Shown: positions 10,733-19,947, numbered from the stretch's first letter. The stretch: 64,000 nt of DNA from DATKFM01 sp046154965 (GCA_046154965.1 JBJXDY010000061.1:39612-103611), one strand, 5' to 3'. Notes: generated by a model from the sequence alone, not told the origin. Translations and numbers: made by a program.

Positions 10733-11482
10733 ATGTCCGATTCCACACCCTTCGGCTTTCGCGACGTCGATCCGGCCGACAAGGCCAGGATGGTGCGCGG
10801 CGTCTTCGAAAGCGTGGCCTCGCGCTATGACCTGATGAACGACCTGATGTCGGCGGGCGTGCATCGCCTGTGGAAATCCGTGCTGATCGATTTGCTGGCG
10901 CCGCGGGATGGCGAGCATTTTATCGATGTCGCCGGCGGCACAGGCGATATCGCCTTCCGCATCCTGGCGCGACTCAAGCAAGGCGCCGAGGCCAGCGTCA
11001 CCGTCTGCGACCTTACGCCGGCCATGCTGGAGCAAGGCCGCGCCCGCGCCATCGATCGCGGGCTTTTGCAGGGCATCGACTGGATCGCCGGCAATGCGGA
11101 AAGCCTGCCTTTCGCCGACCGCAGTTTCGATGCCTATACGATCGCGTTCGGCCTGCGCAACATCACGCATATCGACAAGGCGCTGGCGGAAGCGCGCCGC
11201 GTGCTGAAGCCAGGCGGGCGATTCTTCTGCCTTGAGTTCAGCCATGTGGCCAGCGAGCCGCTGTCGCGCCTCTATGATCTCTATTCCTTTGAACTGCTGC
11301 CCCGGCTGGGGCAGTGGGTCGCCGGCGACCGGGATTCCTATCAGTATCTGGTGGAGAGCATCCGCCGCTTTCCGCCGCAGCGCGAGCTGGCTGTCATGAT
11401 CGAGTCCGCCGGCCTGGCGCGGGTGAAGTTCCGCAATCTCACCGGCGGCATCGCGGCGATTCATTCGGGCTGGCGCATCTGA
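10733..11482 (+). CDS. ubiE: Ubiquinone/menaquinone biosynthesis C-methyltransferase
   Basis: SAM-dependent methyltransferase for a C-methylation step of the quinone head group. 249 residues with FESVASRYDLMNDLMSAG and HRLWK, the SAM-binding loop FIDVAGGTGDIAFR, GNAESLPFADRSFD and the C-terminal LTGGIAAIHSGWRI, all typical of UbiE. The start MSDSTPFGFRDVDP was chosen over a far upstream in-frame start that would run over mutM. It is followed 5 bases later by ubiB. Confidence 0.97.
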   Translation: MSDSTPFGFRDVDPADKARMVRGVFESVASRYDLMNDLMSAGVHRLWKSVLIDLLAPRDGEHFIDVAGGTGDIAFRILARLKQGAEASVTVCDLTPAMLEQGRARAIDRGLLQGIDWIAGNAESLPFADRSFDAYTIAFGLRNITHIDKALAEARRVLKPGGRFFCLEFSHVASEPLSRLYDLYSFELLPRLGQWVAGDRDSYQYLVESIRRFPPQRELAVMIESAGLARVKFRNLTGGIAAIHSGWRI

Positions 11483-11487
11483 ACGCC

Positions 11488-13053
11488 ATGTTGCGCACGC
11501 CCCGCCATCTGTTCCGATTGCTGAAGATCGCCCGCACATTGGCGCGCCATGGCGCGCTGGAGCCGTTCGAAGCCGCCCTCAGCGGCGCCGGCGTGGCGCC
11601 GGCGGTCATCCGCGCCGCCCGGCTGTTCGCGCGTCCGCTGGTCACCGTCAAAGGCCGGCCGGGCGAACGGCTGGCGGCGGCATTGGTTCAGCTTGGTCCC
11701 GCTTTCATCAAATTCGGGCAAATGCTGTCGACCCGCGCCGACCTGATCGGCGAGCAGACCGCCAGCGATCTCTCGATGCTGCAGGACCAGCTGGCGCCGT
11801 TTTCCGCCGCCGCCGCGCGGGCCACCATCGAGCTGGAGCTGGGGCGGCCGGTGGAGGAATTATTCCTGACCTTCGACGACCAGCCGATTTCCGCCGCCTC
11901 CATCGCCCAGGTGCATCTGGCCACGATCGAACCTACGGACGTGATTCCTAACGGCGAGGTCGCCGTCAAGGTCCTGCGGCCGGGCATCGAAGCTGCACTG
12001 GCCCGGGACATCGATCTGCTGCGCTGGCTGGCGGAGATGACCGAGCGTGCCCAGCCGCGGCTGCGGCGGCTGAAGCCGGTGGAAGTGGTCGACACCTTCG
12101 CCGAAACCGTGAAGACGGAAATGGATCTGCGGCTGGAGGCCGCCGCAGCCGCCGAATTGGCGGCGAATTTCGCCCAGGACCCCACCTATCTGGTGCCGCC
12201 GATCGACTGGCGGCTGACGGCGCGGCGGGTGATGACCCAGCAGCGCATCTCCGGCATCCCCATTGATGACCGGGACGCCATTCTGGCGGCCGGCCACAAT
12301 ATCCGCGAGGTGCTGTCGAAGGCGGCGGCGATCTTCTTCAACCAGGTGTTCCGCGACGGCTATTTCCACGGCGACCAGCATCCCGGCAACATGTTCGTCG
12401 ATGCCGAAGGCCGCATCGGCGTGGTGGATTTCGGTATCATGGGGCGGCTGGACCGGGCGACGCGGTTCTATCTGGCCGACATGCTGCTGGGATTTCTCAA
12501 TCGCGACTACCGGCGCGTGGCGGAGATCCATTTCGATGCCGGCTATGTGCCGCCGCACCAGTCGCTGGATTCCTTCGCCCAGGCCTGCCGCTCCATCGGC
12601 GAGCCGATCTTCGGCCGGCCATTGCAGGAGATCTCCTTCGCCCGGGTGCTCGGCCAGCTATTCCAGCTCGCCGAGGGCTTCGAGATGGAGGTGCAGCCGC
12701 AATTGCTGCTGCTGCAGAAGAACATGCTGATGGCCGAGGGGGTCAGCCGGCGTCTCGATCCCGAACTCAACACCTGGACCCTGGCGCAGCCCCTGATCGA
12801 GGTCTGGATGCGGGAGAACCGGGGGCCGGAAGCGCGGCTGAAGGACGCCGTGGGCGATGCCGTGCGGATCATCCGCCGCCTGCCTTACATGGCCGACCGG
12901 TTCGAGCAGCTGGTCACCAGCGTCAGCCGCGAGGGCGTGCGGGTCGATCCCGAAAGCCTGGCCCGGGCGGGCCAGGGACCGGGCCGGAGCGCCATCTGGG
13001 TCCTCTGGATCGCCCTGGCGGCCCTGGCGGTGCTGGTCCTGGTTAAGCTCTGA
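11488..13053 (+). CDS. ubiB: Ubiquinone biosynthesis protein UbiB (ABC1/ADCK family)
   Basis: Atypical protein-kinase-like ATPase needed for ubiquinone synthesis. 521 residues from MLRTPRHLFRLLKIAR. Visible are the KxGQ-type motif FIKFGQMLSTRADL, the Ala-rich nucleotide loop AASIAQVHLA, invariant Lys in VAVKVLRPG, the catalytic GYFHGDQHPGNMF, VVDFGIMG as the DFG-like motif, and a C-terminal membrane helix (IWVLWIALAALAVLVLV). Genes for the same pathway stand side by side with ubiE. Confidence 0.97.
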   Translation: MLRTPRHLFRLLKIARTLARHGALEPFEAALSGAGVAPAVIRAARLFARPLVTVKGRPGERLAAALVQLGPAFIKFGQMLSTRADLIGEQTASDLSMLQDQLAPFSAAAARATIELELGRPVEELFLTFDDQPISAASIAQVHLATIEPTDVIPNGEVAVKVLRPGIEAALARDIDLLRWLAEMTERAQPRLRRLKPVEVVDTFAETVKTEMDLRLEAAAAAELAANFAQDPTYLVPPIDWRLTARRVMTQQRISGIPIDDRDAILAAGHNIREVLSKAAAIFFNQVFRDGYFHGDQHPGNMFVDAEGRIGVVDFGIMGRLDRATRFYLADMLLGFLNRDYRRVAEIHFDAGYVPPHQSLDSFAQACRSIGEPIFGRPLQEISFARVLGQLFQLAEGFEMEVQPQLLLLQKNMLMAEGVSRRLDPELNTWTLAQPLIEVWMRENRGPEARLKDAVGDAVRIIRRLPYMADRFEQLVTSVSREGVRVDPESLARAGQGPGRSAIWVLWIALAALAVLVLVKL

Positions 13054-13093
13054 CCGCCTTGCGCCCGGTAGGCCGGGCCCTTACCTTTCATCC

Positions 13094-14296
13094 GTGCTCA
13101 ACGGCAAGCGCATACTTCTCGTCATTTCGGGCGGCATTGCCGCCTATAAATGCCTGGAACTGATCCGGCGGCTGCGGGAGCGGGGCGCCGGCGTCACCTG
13201 CATCCTGACCCAGGGCGGGGCGCAGTTCGTCACGCCCTTGTCAGTGGCGGCGATTACCGAAGAGAAGGTTTATGGCGACCTCTTCTCGCTCACCGACGAG
13301 AGCGAGATGGGGCATATCCAGCTGAGCCGAGCGGCCGACCTGCTGGTGGTGGCGCCCGCCAGCGCCGATATCATCGCCAAGATGGCCAGCGGCATCGCCG
13401 ACGATCTCGCGACCACCGCATTGCTGGCGACCGACAAGCCGGTGCTGATTGCGCCGGCGATGAATGTGCGGATGTGGCATCACGGCGCGACCCAGGACAA
13501 TCTGGCCAAGCTCGCCGCGCGCGGCGTGAAGCAGGTCGGCCCCGGCGAGGGCGCCATGGCCTGCAACGAGTTCGGCCTGGGGCGGATGGCGGAACCGGCG
13601 GAGATCCTGGCGGCCATCGAGGCCTTGATCGCGGCCGATGGCGCACTATCCGGCCGGCGCGCCATCGTCACCAGCGGCCCCACCCACGAGCCGATCGATC
13701 CCGTGCGCTTCATCGGCAATCGCTCGTCCGGCAAGCAGGGCCATGCGATCGCCGCCGCGCTGGCGCGGCGTGGCGCAGACACTTTCCTGATCGCCGGCCC
13801 GACCGGCGAACCCGATCCGCCGGGCGTGCATGTGCGCCATGTAGAGACGGCGGAGCAGATGCTGACCGCCTGCCGCGAGTCCCTGCCCGCCGATATCGCC
13901 GTCTGCGCCGCCGCGGTCGCCGATTGGAAGCTGGCGGCGCAGGTCACGCAGAAGATCAAGAAAGGCAGCGCGCCGCCGCGGCTGGAGCTGGCGCTCAATC
14001 CGGATATCCTGGCGACGCTGTCCCAAGCGGGCAATGCGCGCCCTGCGCTGGTCGTCGGCTTTGCCGCCGAGACCGAACGCGTGGTTGAACAGGCGAAGAA
14101 GAAACTGCAGACGAAACGCTGCGACTGGATCGTCGCCAACGATGTGTCGCCGGCCACCGGCACCTTCGGCGGCGACAACAATCTGGTGCATCTGATCAGC
14201 GCCGCCGGCGTCGAGGATTGGCCCAAGCTGTCGAAGCGCGAGGTGGCCGAGCGGCTGGCCGAGCGCATCGCCGCGCATTTCGCCGCAGCACAGTGA
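13094..14296 (+). CDS. coaBC: Bifunctional phosphopantothenoylcysteine decarboxylase / phosphopantothenate-cysteine ligase
   Basis: Catalyses two successive steps of coenzyme A synthesis. The first half is the flavoprotein CoaC: LLVISGGIAAYKCLE, LVVAPASADIIAKMASG, PAMNVRMW and the active-site Cys in GAMACNEFGLGRM. The second half is CoaB: TSGPTHEPIDPVRFIGNRSSG, the KIKKG lysine motif and VVGFAAETE. I start at GTG 13094 (MLNGKRILLVISGG), giving 400 residues; earlier in-frame codons lie inside ubiB. It ends with a TGA that overlaps a GTG, 5 bases before the dut ATG. Confidence 0.97.
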   Translation: MLNGKRILLVISGGIAAYKCLELIRRLRERGAGVTCILTQGGAQFVTPLSVAAITEEKVYGDLFSLTDESEMGHIQLSRAADLLVVAPASADIIAKMASGIADDLATTALLATDKPVLIAPAMNVRMWHHGATQDNLAKLAARGVKQVGPGEGAMACNEFGLGRMAEPAEILAAIEALIAADGALSGRRAIVTSGPTHEPIDPVRFIGNRSSGKQGHAIAAALARRGADTFLIAGPTGEPDPPGVHVRHVETAEQMLTACRESLPADIAVCAAAVADWKLAAQVTQKIKKGSAPPRLELALNPDILATLSQAGNARPALVVGFAAETERVVEQAKKKLQTKRCDWIVANDVSPATGTFGGDNNLVHLISAAGVEDWPKLSKREVAERLAERIAAHFAAAQ

Positions 14297-14301
14297 GTGC
14301 G

Positions 14302-14766
14302 ATGACGGTGAAAGTGAACATACGGCGGCTGGATCACGGCGCGGACCTGCCGCTGCCCGCCTATGCCACGGCCGACAGCGCGGGCGTCGATCTGCCGGCC
14401 GCGATCTCGGGCGAGCGCATCCTGCCGCCGGGCGGCCGCGAGCTGGTGCCCACGGGATTCTCCATCGCCCTGCCCCGCGGCTATGAGGCGCAGGTGCGGC
14501 CGCGCTCCGGACTGGCGCTGCGGGTGGGTGTCACGGTGCTGAACAGCCCGGGCACCATCGATTCCGACTATCGCGGCGAGATTGGCGTCATCCTGGTCAA
14601 TCTCGGCAGCGAGCCTTTTGTCATCCGCCGTGGCGAGCGCATCGCCCAGCTTGTCATAGCACCGGTATCGCGCGTGGCCTGGCAAGAGTCCGGCGCGCTC
14701 AGCGAGAGTACGCGCGGCGCGGGCGGCTTCGGCTCCACGGGAACGCGCGCAGCGAGCGGAGGCTAG
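14302..14766 (+). CDS. dut: Deoxyuridine 5'-triphosphate nucleotidohydrolase
   Basis: Hydrolyses dUTP to dUMP, limiting uracil in DNA. 154 residues carrying the five trimeric dUTPase motifs: SAGVDLPAAI, PRSGLALRVGVTVLNSPG, TIDSDYRGEIGVILVN, RGERIAQLVIAPV and the flexible C-terminal RGAGGFGSTG. An alternative GTG start three codons upstream overlaps the coaBC stop. The coaBC-dut pairing is common in proteobacteria. Confidence 0.97.
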   Translation: MTVKVNIRRLDHGADLPLPAYATADSAGVDLPAAISGERILPPGGRELVPTGFSIALPRGYEAQVRPRSGLALRVGVTVLNSPGTIDSDYRGEIGVILVNLGSEPFVIRRGERIAQLVIAPVSRVAWQESGALSESTRGAGGFGSTGTRAASGG

Positions 14767-14772
14767 AGCGCG

Positions 14773-15564
14773 ATGGAATTAACCGACAGCCAGTTCGAAC
14801 GCTATGCGCGCCATCTGATCCTCGAGGAGGTGGGCGAAGAGGGTCAGGCGAAGCTGCTGCAAGCAAAAGTGCTGGTGGTCGGCGCGGGCGGGCTGGGTGC
14901 GCCGATGCTGCTCTATCTCGCCGCCGCCGGCGTCGGCACCATCGGCATCATCGATGACGACACGGTGGATCTATCGAACCTGCAGCGGCAGGTGATCCAC
15001 ATGACGGATCAAGTGGGCCGGCCGAAAGTCGATAGCGCGGGCGAGCTGCTGGCGCGGCTCAATCCGGATGTAAAGGTCATTCCCTACAAGCAGCGCGTGA
15101 CCGCCGACAACGCGGCGGAAATCATCAACGGCTTCGACCTCGTCGCCGATGGCAGCGACAATTTCACCACGCGCTTCCTGCTCAACGATGCTTGCTATCT
15201 CGCGGGCAAGACGCTGGTCTCCGCGGCACTGTTGCGATTCGATGCGCAGATATCGGTGTTCAAGGCCCATCTTGGGCCGCCCCATCCCTGCTATCGCTGT
15301 TTGTTTCCCGAGCGTCCACCAGACGATCTGATACCCCGTTGCGAGCAGGCGGGAATCCTCGGCGCCATCGCCGGCATGGTGGGCTCGTTGCAGGCAACGG
15401 AAGTACTGAAAGAAGTTATCGGCGTCGGCGAGAGCCTGTCGGGACATCTGCTGGTGTATGACGGACTAGACACGACGTTCCGCAAGATCAAGACGCGGCG
15501 CGACCCCGCCTGCGCGCTCTGCGGCCCCCAAGCCAGCATCAAGGATCTGCGGCTCTCCGCCTGA
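14773..15564 (+). CDS. moeB: Molybdopterin-synthase adenylyltransferase (MoeB/ThiF/HesA family)
   Basis: E1-like enzyme that adenylates the C-terminus of a sulfur-carrier protein. 263 residues with the N-terminal FERYARHLILEEVGEEGQ, the ATP-binding VLVVGAGGLGAPMLLYLAAAG, IIDDDTVDLSNLQRQVIH, and the zinc pairs CYRC and CALC. RCEQAGILGAIAGMVG carries the Cys expected for the active-site region. There is no C-terminal rhodanese domain. It begins 6 bases after dut. The partner could be MoaD or ThiS; neither gene is here. Confidence 0.92.
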   Translation: MELTDSQFERYARHLILEEVGEEGQAKLLQAKVLVVGAGGLGAPMLLYLAAAGVGTIGIIDDDTVDLSNLQRQVIHMTDQVGRPKVDSAGELLARLNPDVKVIPYKQRVTADNAAEIINGFDLVADGSDNFTTRFLLNDACYLAGKTLVSAALLRFDAQISVFKAHLGPPHPCYRCLFPERPPDDLIPRCEQAGILGAIAGMVGSLQATEVLKEVIGVGESLSGHLLVYDGLDTTFRKIKTRRDPACALCGPQASIKDLRLSA

Positions 15565-15844
15565 TTTACGCTGTAAGCAGCCATGCGCATGGTGCATGGG
15601 ATTCATATGACGGCATGCGCGTGACAACTGCGACATATTGACTCGCCCGCGGCGCGCTGCGTGAGAAACAATGTTGCATCAGCAGCTTCGCACTTATGTT
15701 TCAGCGCATCGTTGCTGCGGGACTCAACTTCGGTCGGCCGCCGGCGTCACAGAGACGTTGGAGGGGCCATTTATTTGCCACGAGTCGGCGATGTCATGGG
15801 GCGGATAATCAAAATCCTGCGGCAAGGCAGTTTGTAGGAGGAAC
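15565..15844. other. Intergenic region before the small lipoprotein
   Basis: About 280 bases with no gene. It contains short local palindromes (for example CATGCGCATG) and must hold the promoter for the lipoprotein gene. A strong ribosome-binding GGAGGA lies just before the ATG. Confidence 0.4.
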
Positions 15845-16030
15845 ATGATGAAGCTGTTGAACAAGTCGCTGTTGTCGGCGCTGGCAATCGTCTCCCTGCT
15901 GGGCTTGGCGGCCTGCGGAGAAGAGAAGGAGGAAGGTGCGGCCTCCGGTACCACGGGCACGACAGAGCAACCCGCTGCCGGGACCACCGGTACGACAGGC
16001 ACCACTGGAACAACAGGGACCAGCAACTAA
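15845..16030 (+). CDS. Small lipoprotein with Gly-Thr-Thr repeats
   Basis: 61 residues: two start Met codons, a Lys, a hydrophobic segment and the lipobox LLGLAAC, then a short charged EEKEE stretch and a tail of GTT units (AAGTTGTTGTTGTTG). The mature protein would be a lipidated, flexible, hydroxyl-rich tail of about 40 residues. The Shine-Dalgarno GGAGGA is strong and a strong intrinsic terminator follows, so this is a real single-gene transcript. I know no function for it. The repeat is encoded with varied Gly and Thr codons. Confidence 0.82.
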   Translation: MMKLLNKSLLSALAIVSLLGLAACGEEKEEGAASGTTGTTEQPAAGTTGTTGTTGTTGTSN

Positions 16031-16080
16031 ACTTCAGTATCTGATGGCGAGAGTCGCTGCTCCGCCTGTCCATTGGCGAA

Positions 16081-16113
16081 GGGCGCCGGAGATCTCCGGC
16101 GCCCTTTGTCTTT
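16081..16113 (+). terminator. Intrinsic terminator after the small lipoprotein
   Basis: A perfect palindrome of 24 bases (16081-16104, starting GGGCGCCGGAGA) followed by TTTGTCTTT. It sits between the lipoprotein gene and the convergent dehydrogenase. Upstream A residues are few, so it works mainly for the plus strand. Confidence 0.85.
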
Positions 16114-16144
16114 CACGGCACGAATGAGAGTCGTGCCGCGGCGG

Positions 16145-17128
16145 TTAGAACATCGACTCGATAACGCGGTCGGGCGGCTTATGGCCGTCGGCGAAGGTCT
16201 TGATGTTGATGATCACCTTCTCGCCCATGTCGATGCGGCCTTCAATCGTTGCCGATCCCATATGGGGCAGCAGGACGACATTGTTCAACCGCAGCAGCTT
16301 CGGATTCACCGCCGGCTCATGCTCGAACACGTCGAGGCCGGCGCCGGCGATCTCCGCGCGCTCGAGCATCCGCGTCAACGCATTCTCGTCGATCACCTCG
16401 CCGCGCGAGGTGTTGACGATATAGGCGTGGGGCTGCAGCAGCTTCAGCCGCCGCGCCGACAGCAGGTGGTAGGTGGCCGGCGTATGGGGACAGTTGACGG
16501 AGATGATGTCCATGCGCGACAGCATCTGGTCCGGGCTTTCCCAATAGGTCGCCTCCAGCTCGCGCTCCAGATCGGGATGGACCCGGCGGCGGTTGTGGTA
16601 ATGCACCGACAGGCCGAAACCGCGGGCGCGGCGCGCCACGGCGGTGCCGATGCGGCCCATGCCGATGATGCCCAGCCGTTTGCCCCAGATGCGGTGGCCC
16701 AGCATCGAGGTGGGGCCCCAGCCCGTCCATTGGCCCGAGCGGATCAGCCGCTCGCCTTCGGCCAGCCGACGGGGCACGGCCAGGATCAGGGCCATGGTCA
16801 TGTCGGCAGTGTCCTCGGTCAGGACGCCCGGCGTGTTGGTGACCGTGATATTGCGCTGCCGCGCCGTCTTGAGATCGATATGGTCGACGCCGGTGCCGAA
16901 GGAAGCAATCAGCTTCAGCCTGGGCCCGGCCTGGGATAGAATCGCCGCATCGATATGGTCGGTGACTGTCGGCACCAGCACGTCGGCGGCCTTGGCGGCC
17001 TCGATCAGCGCCGCCTGGGTCATCGGCCGGTCGTCCAGATTGAGCCGGGCCTCGAACAACTCCATCATCCGGGTTTCGATCGCGTCCGGCAGCTTCCGGG
17101 TCACGATCACGAGGGGTTTCTGCGCCAT
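16145..17128 (-). CDS. D-isomer-specific 2-hydroxyacid dehydrogenase (glyoxylate reductase-like)
   Basis: NAD(P)-dependent oxidoreductase of the GyaR/GhrB type. 327 residues from MAQKPLVIVTRKLP; upstream in-frame residues lack homology features. It shows SFGTGVDHIDL, the Rossmann motif GIIGMGRIGTAVARRARGFG, the substrate Arg in VNTSRGEVIDE, the Glu in DVFEHEP, and the catalytic His in VLLPHMGSAT. Many relatives reduce glyoxylate or hydroxypyruvate; the exact substrate is not determinable. It is divergent from the SH3 gene. Confidence 0.93.
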   Translation of the reverse strand: MAQKPLVIVTRKLPDAIETRMMELFEARLNLDDRPMTQAALIEAAKAADVLVPTVTDHIDAAILSQAGPRLKLIASFGTGVDHIDLKTARQRNITVTNTPGVLTEDTADMTMALILAVPRRLAEGERLIRSGQWTGWGPTSMLGHRIWGKRLGIIGMGRIGTAVARRARGFGLSVHYHNRRRVHPDLERELEATYWESPDQMLSRMDIISVNCPHTPATYHLLSARRLKLLQPHAYIVNTSRGEVIDENALTRMLERAEIAGAGLDVFEHEPAVNPKLLRLNNVVLLPHMGSATIEGRIDMGEKVIINIKTFADGHKPPDRVIESMF

Positions 17129-17318
17129 GGCTTGCACCGGCTGGAGTTGCGAAGGCGCCAATTCTGCGGCGCTTTGCGGGGGGTTCGCGTGCCATAGCAA
17201 CTGGGGCTGGGCTTGTCCAGCACCGCCCCGGCGGCGGCCTCTGCGGCCCGCTGGCGCTTGACCATGAATCGGCAAACCGCTAGGTCAGCGGCGTGACCGG
17301 CGACATCAGGCGATACCG

Positions 17319-17837
17319 ATGAAGGCGATGGCGATCCTGCGCCGCTGGCGGAGTCTGGCCCTCCTGCTCGCCTTTGCAGCGCCGCCGCTTCCGGCCGCCG
17401 CCCAGTCGGCGGTGGGAACGGAAACCCAACTGCCGCTGCCCCGCTTCGTCTCCCTGCGCAGCAATGAGATCAACCTGCGCACCGGCCCCGGCTCGAACTA
17501 TCCCATCGTCTGGATCTATCAGCGCCGCGGCATGCCGGTGGAGGTGGTGGCCGAGTTCGAATCCTGGCGCAAGATCCGCGACTGGCAGGGCACCGTCGGC
17601 TGGGTGCATCAGAGCATGCTGGACGGCCGCCGCGGCGCCCTGGTGATCGGCGGCGAGCGGATCCTGCGGCATGAGCCGGCGCCGGGCGCGCCCGGCGTGG
17701 CGCGGCTGCAGGCCGGCGTCATCGGACGCCTGACGGAGTGCGATGCGGATTGGTGCCGGCTGGAAACCGACAGCTACGAAGGCTGGCTCAAGCGCGACGA
17801 GTTCTGGGGTGTCTATCCCGGCGAAGCCATGGAATAG
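17319..17837 (+). CDS. Exported SH3-domain protein
   Basis: 172 residues with a cleavable signal peptide (basic start, then SLALLLAFAAPPLPAAAQS). The mature part has one clear bacterial SH3 repeat (NLRTGPGSNYPIVWIYQRRG to GWVHQSMLDG) and a second, shorter SH3-like repeat ending in EGWLKRDEFWGVYPGE. Such periplasmic proteins are thought to bind peptidoglycan or protein ligands. The adjacent divergent hydroxyacid dehydrogenase is a frequent neighbour in related genomes as I recall. Confidence 0.88.
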   Translation: MKAMAILRRWRSLALLLAFAAPPLPAAAQSAVGTETQLPLPRFVSLRSNEINLRTGPGSNYPIVWIYQRRGMPVEVVAEFESWRKIRDWQGTVGWVHQSMLDGRRGALVIGGERILRHEPAPGAPGVARLQAGVIGRLTECDADWCRLETDSYEGWLKRDEFWGVYPGEAME

Positions 17838-17852
17838 GCGCACGCCCTTCCG

Positions 17853-18443
17853 TCAGTCGAAATCCTGCGCCAGGGCGGCCCGCGTCGCCTCCGGCAGGAT
17901 GGCGATATGGCCATAGGCCGGATGGCTGACGCCCAGCGTCACCTCGATGCCATGCCGGCGGAACTTGCGGACCTGCTCGGGCGTGAAGGGAAAATGGATG
18001 AACTGCACCGACGAGGCCTTGCCGGCGGCATTGGTGCGGTCCATGTCCGCCTCCGGCACGCCGCGCACGGTTTCGCCGTCGAAGCGGATGGAGACGGATT
18101 CCTCGACGCCGCCTAGCCTGGCGAGAAAGCTGCGGCGCTGCTTTTCGTCGTCGATCTCGAACATGACGGTGGCTATCAGCTCGCGGCCGTTGGGGATCAG
18201 GGGGTTGTAGGCCCGCAACTCGTCGTCGATCTGCGCCTCGCCGCCCTTTTCAATGTAGAGCATCTCATGAACCTGATGCCACATGCTGTCATAGTTCTCG
18301 AAATGGAAGGTGGCATAGGGGCCGACATGCAGCCGGCGGTTGCGCTTTGCCGCCACCAGGGCCTGGCGCCGGTCCTTGCGCACCTTGGCATATTCAGGGA
18401 TCGGCATCAGGTCGCCGCGGGTGATTTCGTGTTTCATGGCCAT
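17853..18443 (-). CDS. DUF3501 family protein
   Basis: 196 residues with VKKDR-like and HVGPYATFHFEN segments, YIEKGG, and LIPNGRELIATVMFEIDD, matching DUF3501. Its function is unknown. It follows 17 bases after the Fe-S oxidoreductase gene in the order rubrerythrin, Fe-S oxidoreductase, DUF3501, a set seen together in many proteobacteria. I chose ATG 18443 (MAMKHEITRGDLMPIPEY); the ATG two codons later is equally possible. Confidence 0.88.
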   Translation of the reverse strand: MAMKHEITRGDLMPIPEYAKVRKDRRQALVAAKRNRRLHVGPYATFHFENYDSMWHQVHEMLYIEKGGEAQIDDELRAYNPLIPNGRELIATVMFEIDDEKQRRSFLARLGGVEESVSIRFDGETVRGVPEADMDRTNAAGKASSVQFIHFPFTPEQVRKFRRHGIEVTLGVSHPAYGHIAILPEATRAALAQDFD

Positions 18444-18460
18444 CAATGCGTTCACTCCGT

Positions 18461-19798
18461 TCAAAGCCCGTAGGCGCGCGCCAGGATTTCGATCGGATGC
18501 CGGCTGGCGGCCGGCGCCGGTTTTTCCGACGGCAGCTTTTCCATGCCCTGCTGGATATGCAGGCCGGCCAGCGGGCATTCCGAGGCAAGATACTTTCTCC
18601 CCGAATCCCGGGCCGAGCGCGCCACCGGCTTGCCGACCTTCAGCGCCGTCTCGAAGTTGCCCTTCAGCACGCCCCAGGAGCCGCCATGACCGGAGCAGCG
18701 CTCGATCACCTGGAGATCGGCGCCGGGGATCAAACGCAGCATTTCCGCGCCTTTCTGGCCCATATTCTGCGCCCGGGCGTGGCAGGCGACATGCAGGGCG
18801 ACGCCGCCGTCAAGCTGCTTCAGGCCGGGCGCCATACCCTCGCGCTTGCTGATATCCACCACGTACTCGGTGATATCGAAGGTGGCGTCGGAAAGCCGCT
18901 TCACCGCCGGATCCCTGGTTTCGATCAGCGGCCATTCGAATTTCAGCATGAGGGCGCAAGAAGGCACCAAGGCGACCACGTCATAGCCCTTGTCGATCCA
19001 GGGCGCGAGTTCGGCGCTGACGCGGCGGGCATTCCCGGCGACCCGTGCGAGATCGCCATGCTCCAATTGCGGCATGCCGCAGCAGCCGGGATAGACGACC
19101 TCGGTCTCGACGCCGTTCTTGGCCAGCACCGCCCGGGCGGCGAGACCGATCGACGGCAGGTTGTAGTTGCCGTAGCAGGTGGCGTAGATGACCGCCTTGC
19201 GGCCATAGGCCGGCGCCTGCTTGTTGACTTCGGGCTTTTCGGCGCGCGCCTGCCGCATCAGGGTCTTGCGGTTGAAGGCCGGCAGCGCCGCGTTGCGGTC
19301 CACATGGGCGATCTTCTCCATCGCCGGGCGGGTCAGCTTGTTATCGGTCGCTGTGGCCCAATTCGCCAGCGGCGCCAGAGCAGAGCCCAGCTTGCCGTTG
19401 CGGTCGGTTTCCGTGAGCTGCTTTTCCATGACAGCCAGCTTGCCCTGGCGCAGCTCGGCCGCGCGGTAGCGCAGCATCAGATGGGGGAAATCGAGATTGA
19501 ATTCGTGGGGCGGCACGTACGGGCATTTGGTCATGAAGCACATGTCGCAGAGCGTGCAGGCATCGACGACCGGCTTGAAGTCCTTGCTGTCGACCTTGTC
19601 CAGCTCGCCGCTTTCCGACTGGTCGATCAGGTCGAACAGCTTGGGAAAGCTGTCGCAGAGATTGAAGCAGCGGCGACAACCGTGGCAGATATCGAAGACG
19701 CGGCGCATCTCCGCATCGAGCTTCCCGGCGTCGCAGAAATCGGGGTCTTCCCAGTCGATGGGATGACGGGTGGGAGCGTCGAGACTGCCTTCGCGCAT
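18461..19798 (-). CDS. Fe-S oxidoreductase with two 4Fe-4S motifs and CCG domains
   Basis: 445 residues. The N-terminal part has two ferredoxin-like cysteine motifs, CHGCRRCFNLC and CTLCDMCFMTKCP, each able to hold a 4Fe-4S cluster. The C-terminal part has cysteine-rich (CCG) segments, PGCCGMPQLEHGD and RCSGHGGSWG, as in GlpC, LutA and heterodisulfide reductase HdrB/D. The protein probably passes electrons. Partner and substrate are unknown, but the position between rubrerythrin and DUF3501 links it to peroxide reduction or iron stress. Confidence 0.9.
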   Translation of the reverse strand: MREGSLDAPTRHPIDWEDPDFCDAGKLDAEMRRVFDICHGCRRCFNLCDSFPKLFDLIDQSESGELDKVDSKDFKPVVDACTLCDMCFMTKCPYVPPHEFNLDFPHLMLRYRAAELRQGKLAVMEKQLTETDRNGKLGSALAPLANWATATDNKLTRPAMEKIAHVDRNAALPAFNRKTLMRQARAEKPEVNKQAPAYGRKAVIYATCYGNYNLPSIGLAARAVLAKNGVETEVVYPGCCGMPQLEHGDLARVAGNARRVSAELAPWIDKGYDVVALVPSCALMLKFEWPLIETRDPAVKRLSDATFDITEYVVDISKREGMAPGLKQLDGGVALHVACHARAQNMGQKGAEMLRLIPGADLQVIERCSGHGGSWGVLKGNFETALKVGKPVARSARDSGRKYLASECPLAGLHIQQGMEKLPSEKPAPAASRHPIEILARAYGL

Positions 19799-19881
19799 CT
19801 TCTTGCGGCCTATGCCCGCCGCGCCTAAGGCCCAAACGCACAGCTTAGACGCAATGGGAGTGGGGGTACCTGTGATGGAAC

Positions 19882-19911
19882 CGGGGCGGCCCGGCGATGC
19901 GCGCCGCCCCG
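19882..19911 (-). terminator. GC stem-loop after the rubrerythrin gene
   Basis: Complementary 9-base arms at 19882-19890 and 19903-19911 around a 12-base loop, 37 bases past the rubrerythrin stop and before the Fe-S gene. There is no U-run after it, so it may only partly reduce readthrough or protect the upstream transcript. Confidence 0.35.
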
Positions 19912-19947
19912 ATGGAAGCGATGCCGGCGGAATAGATTCCGCGTGGA

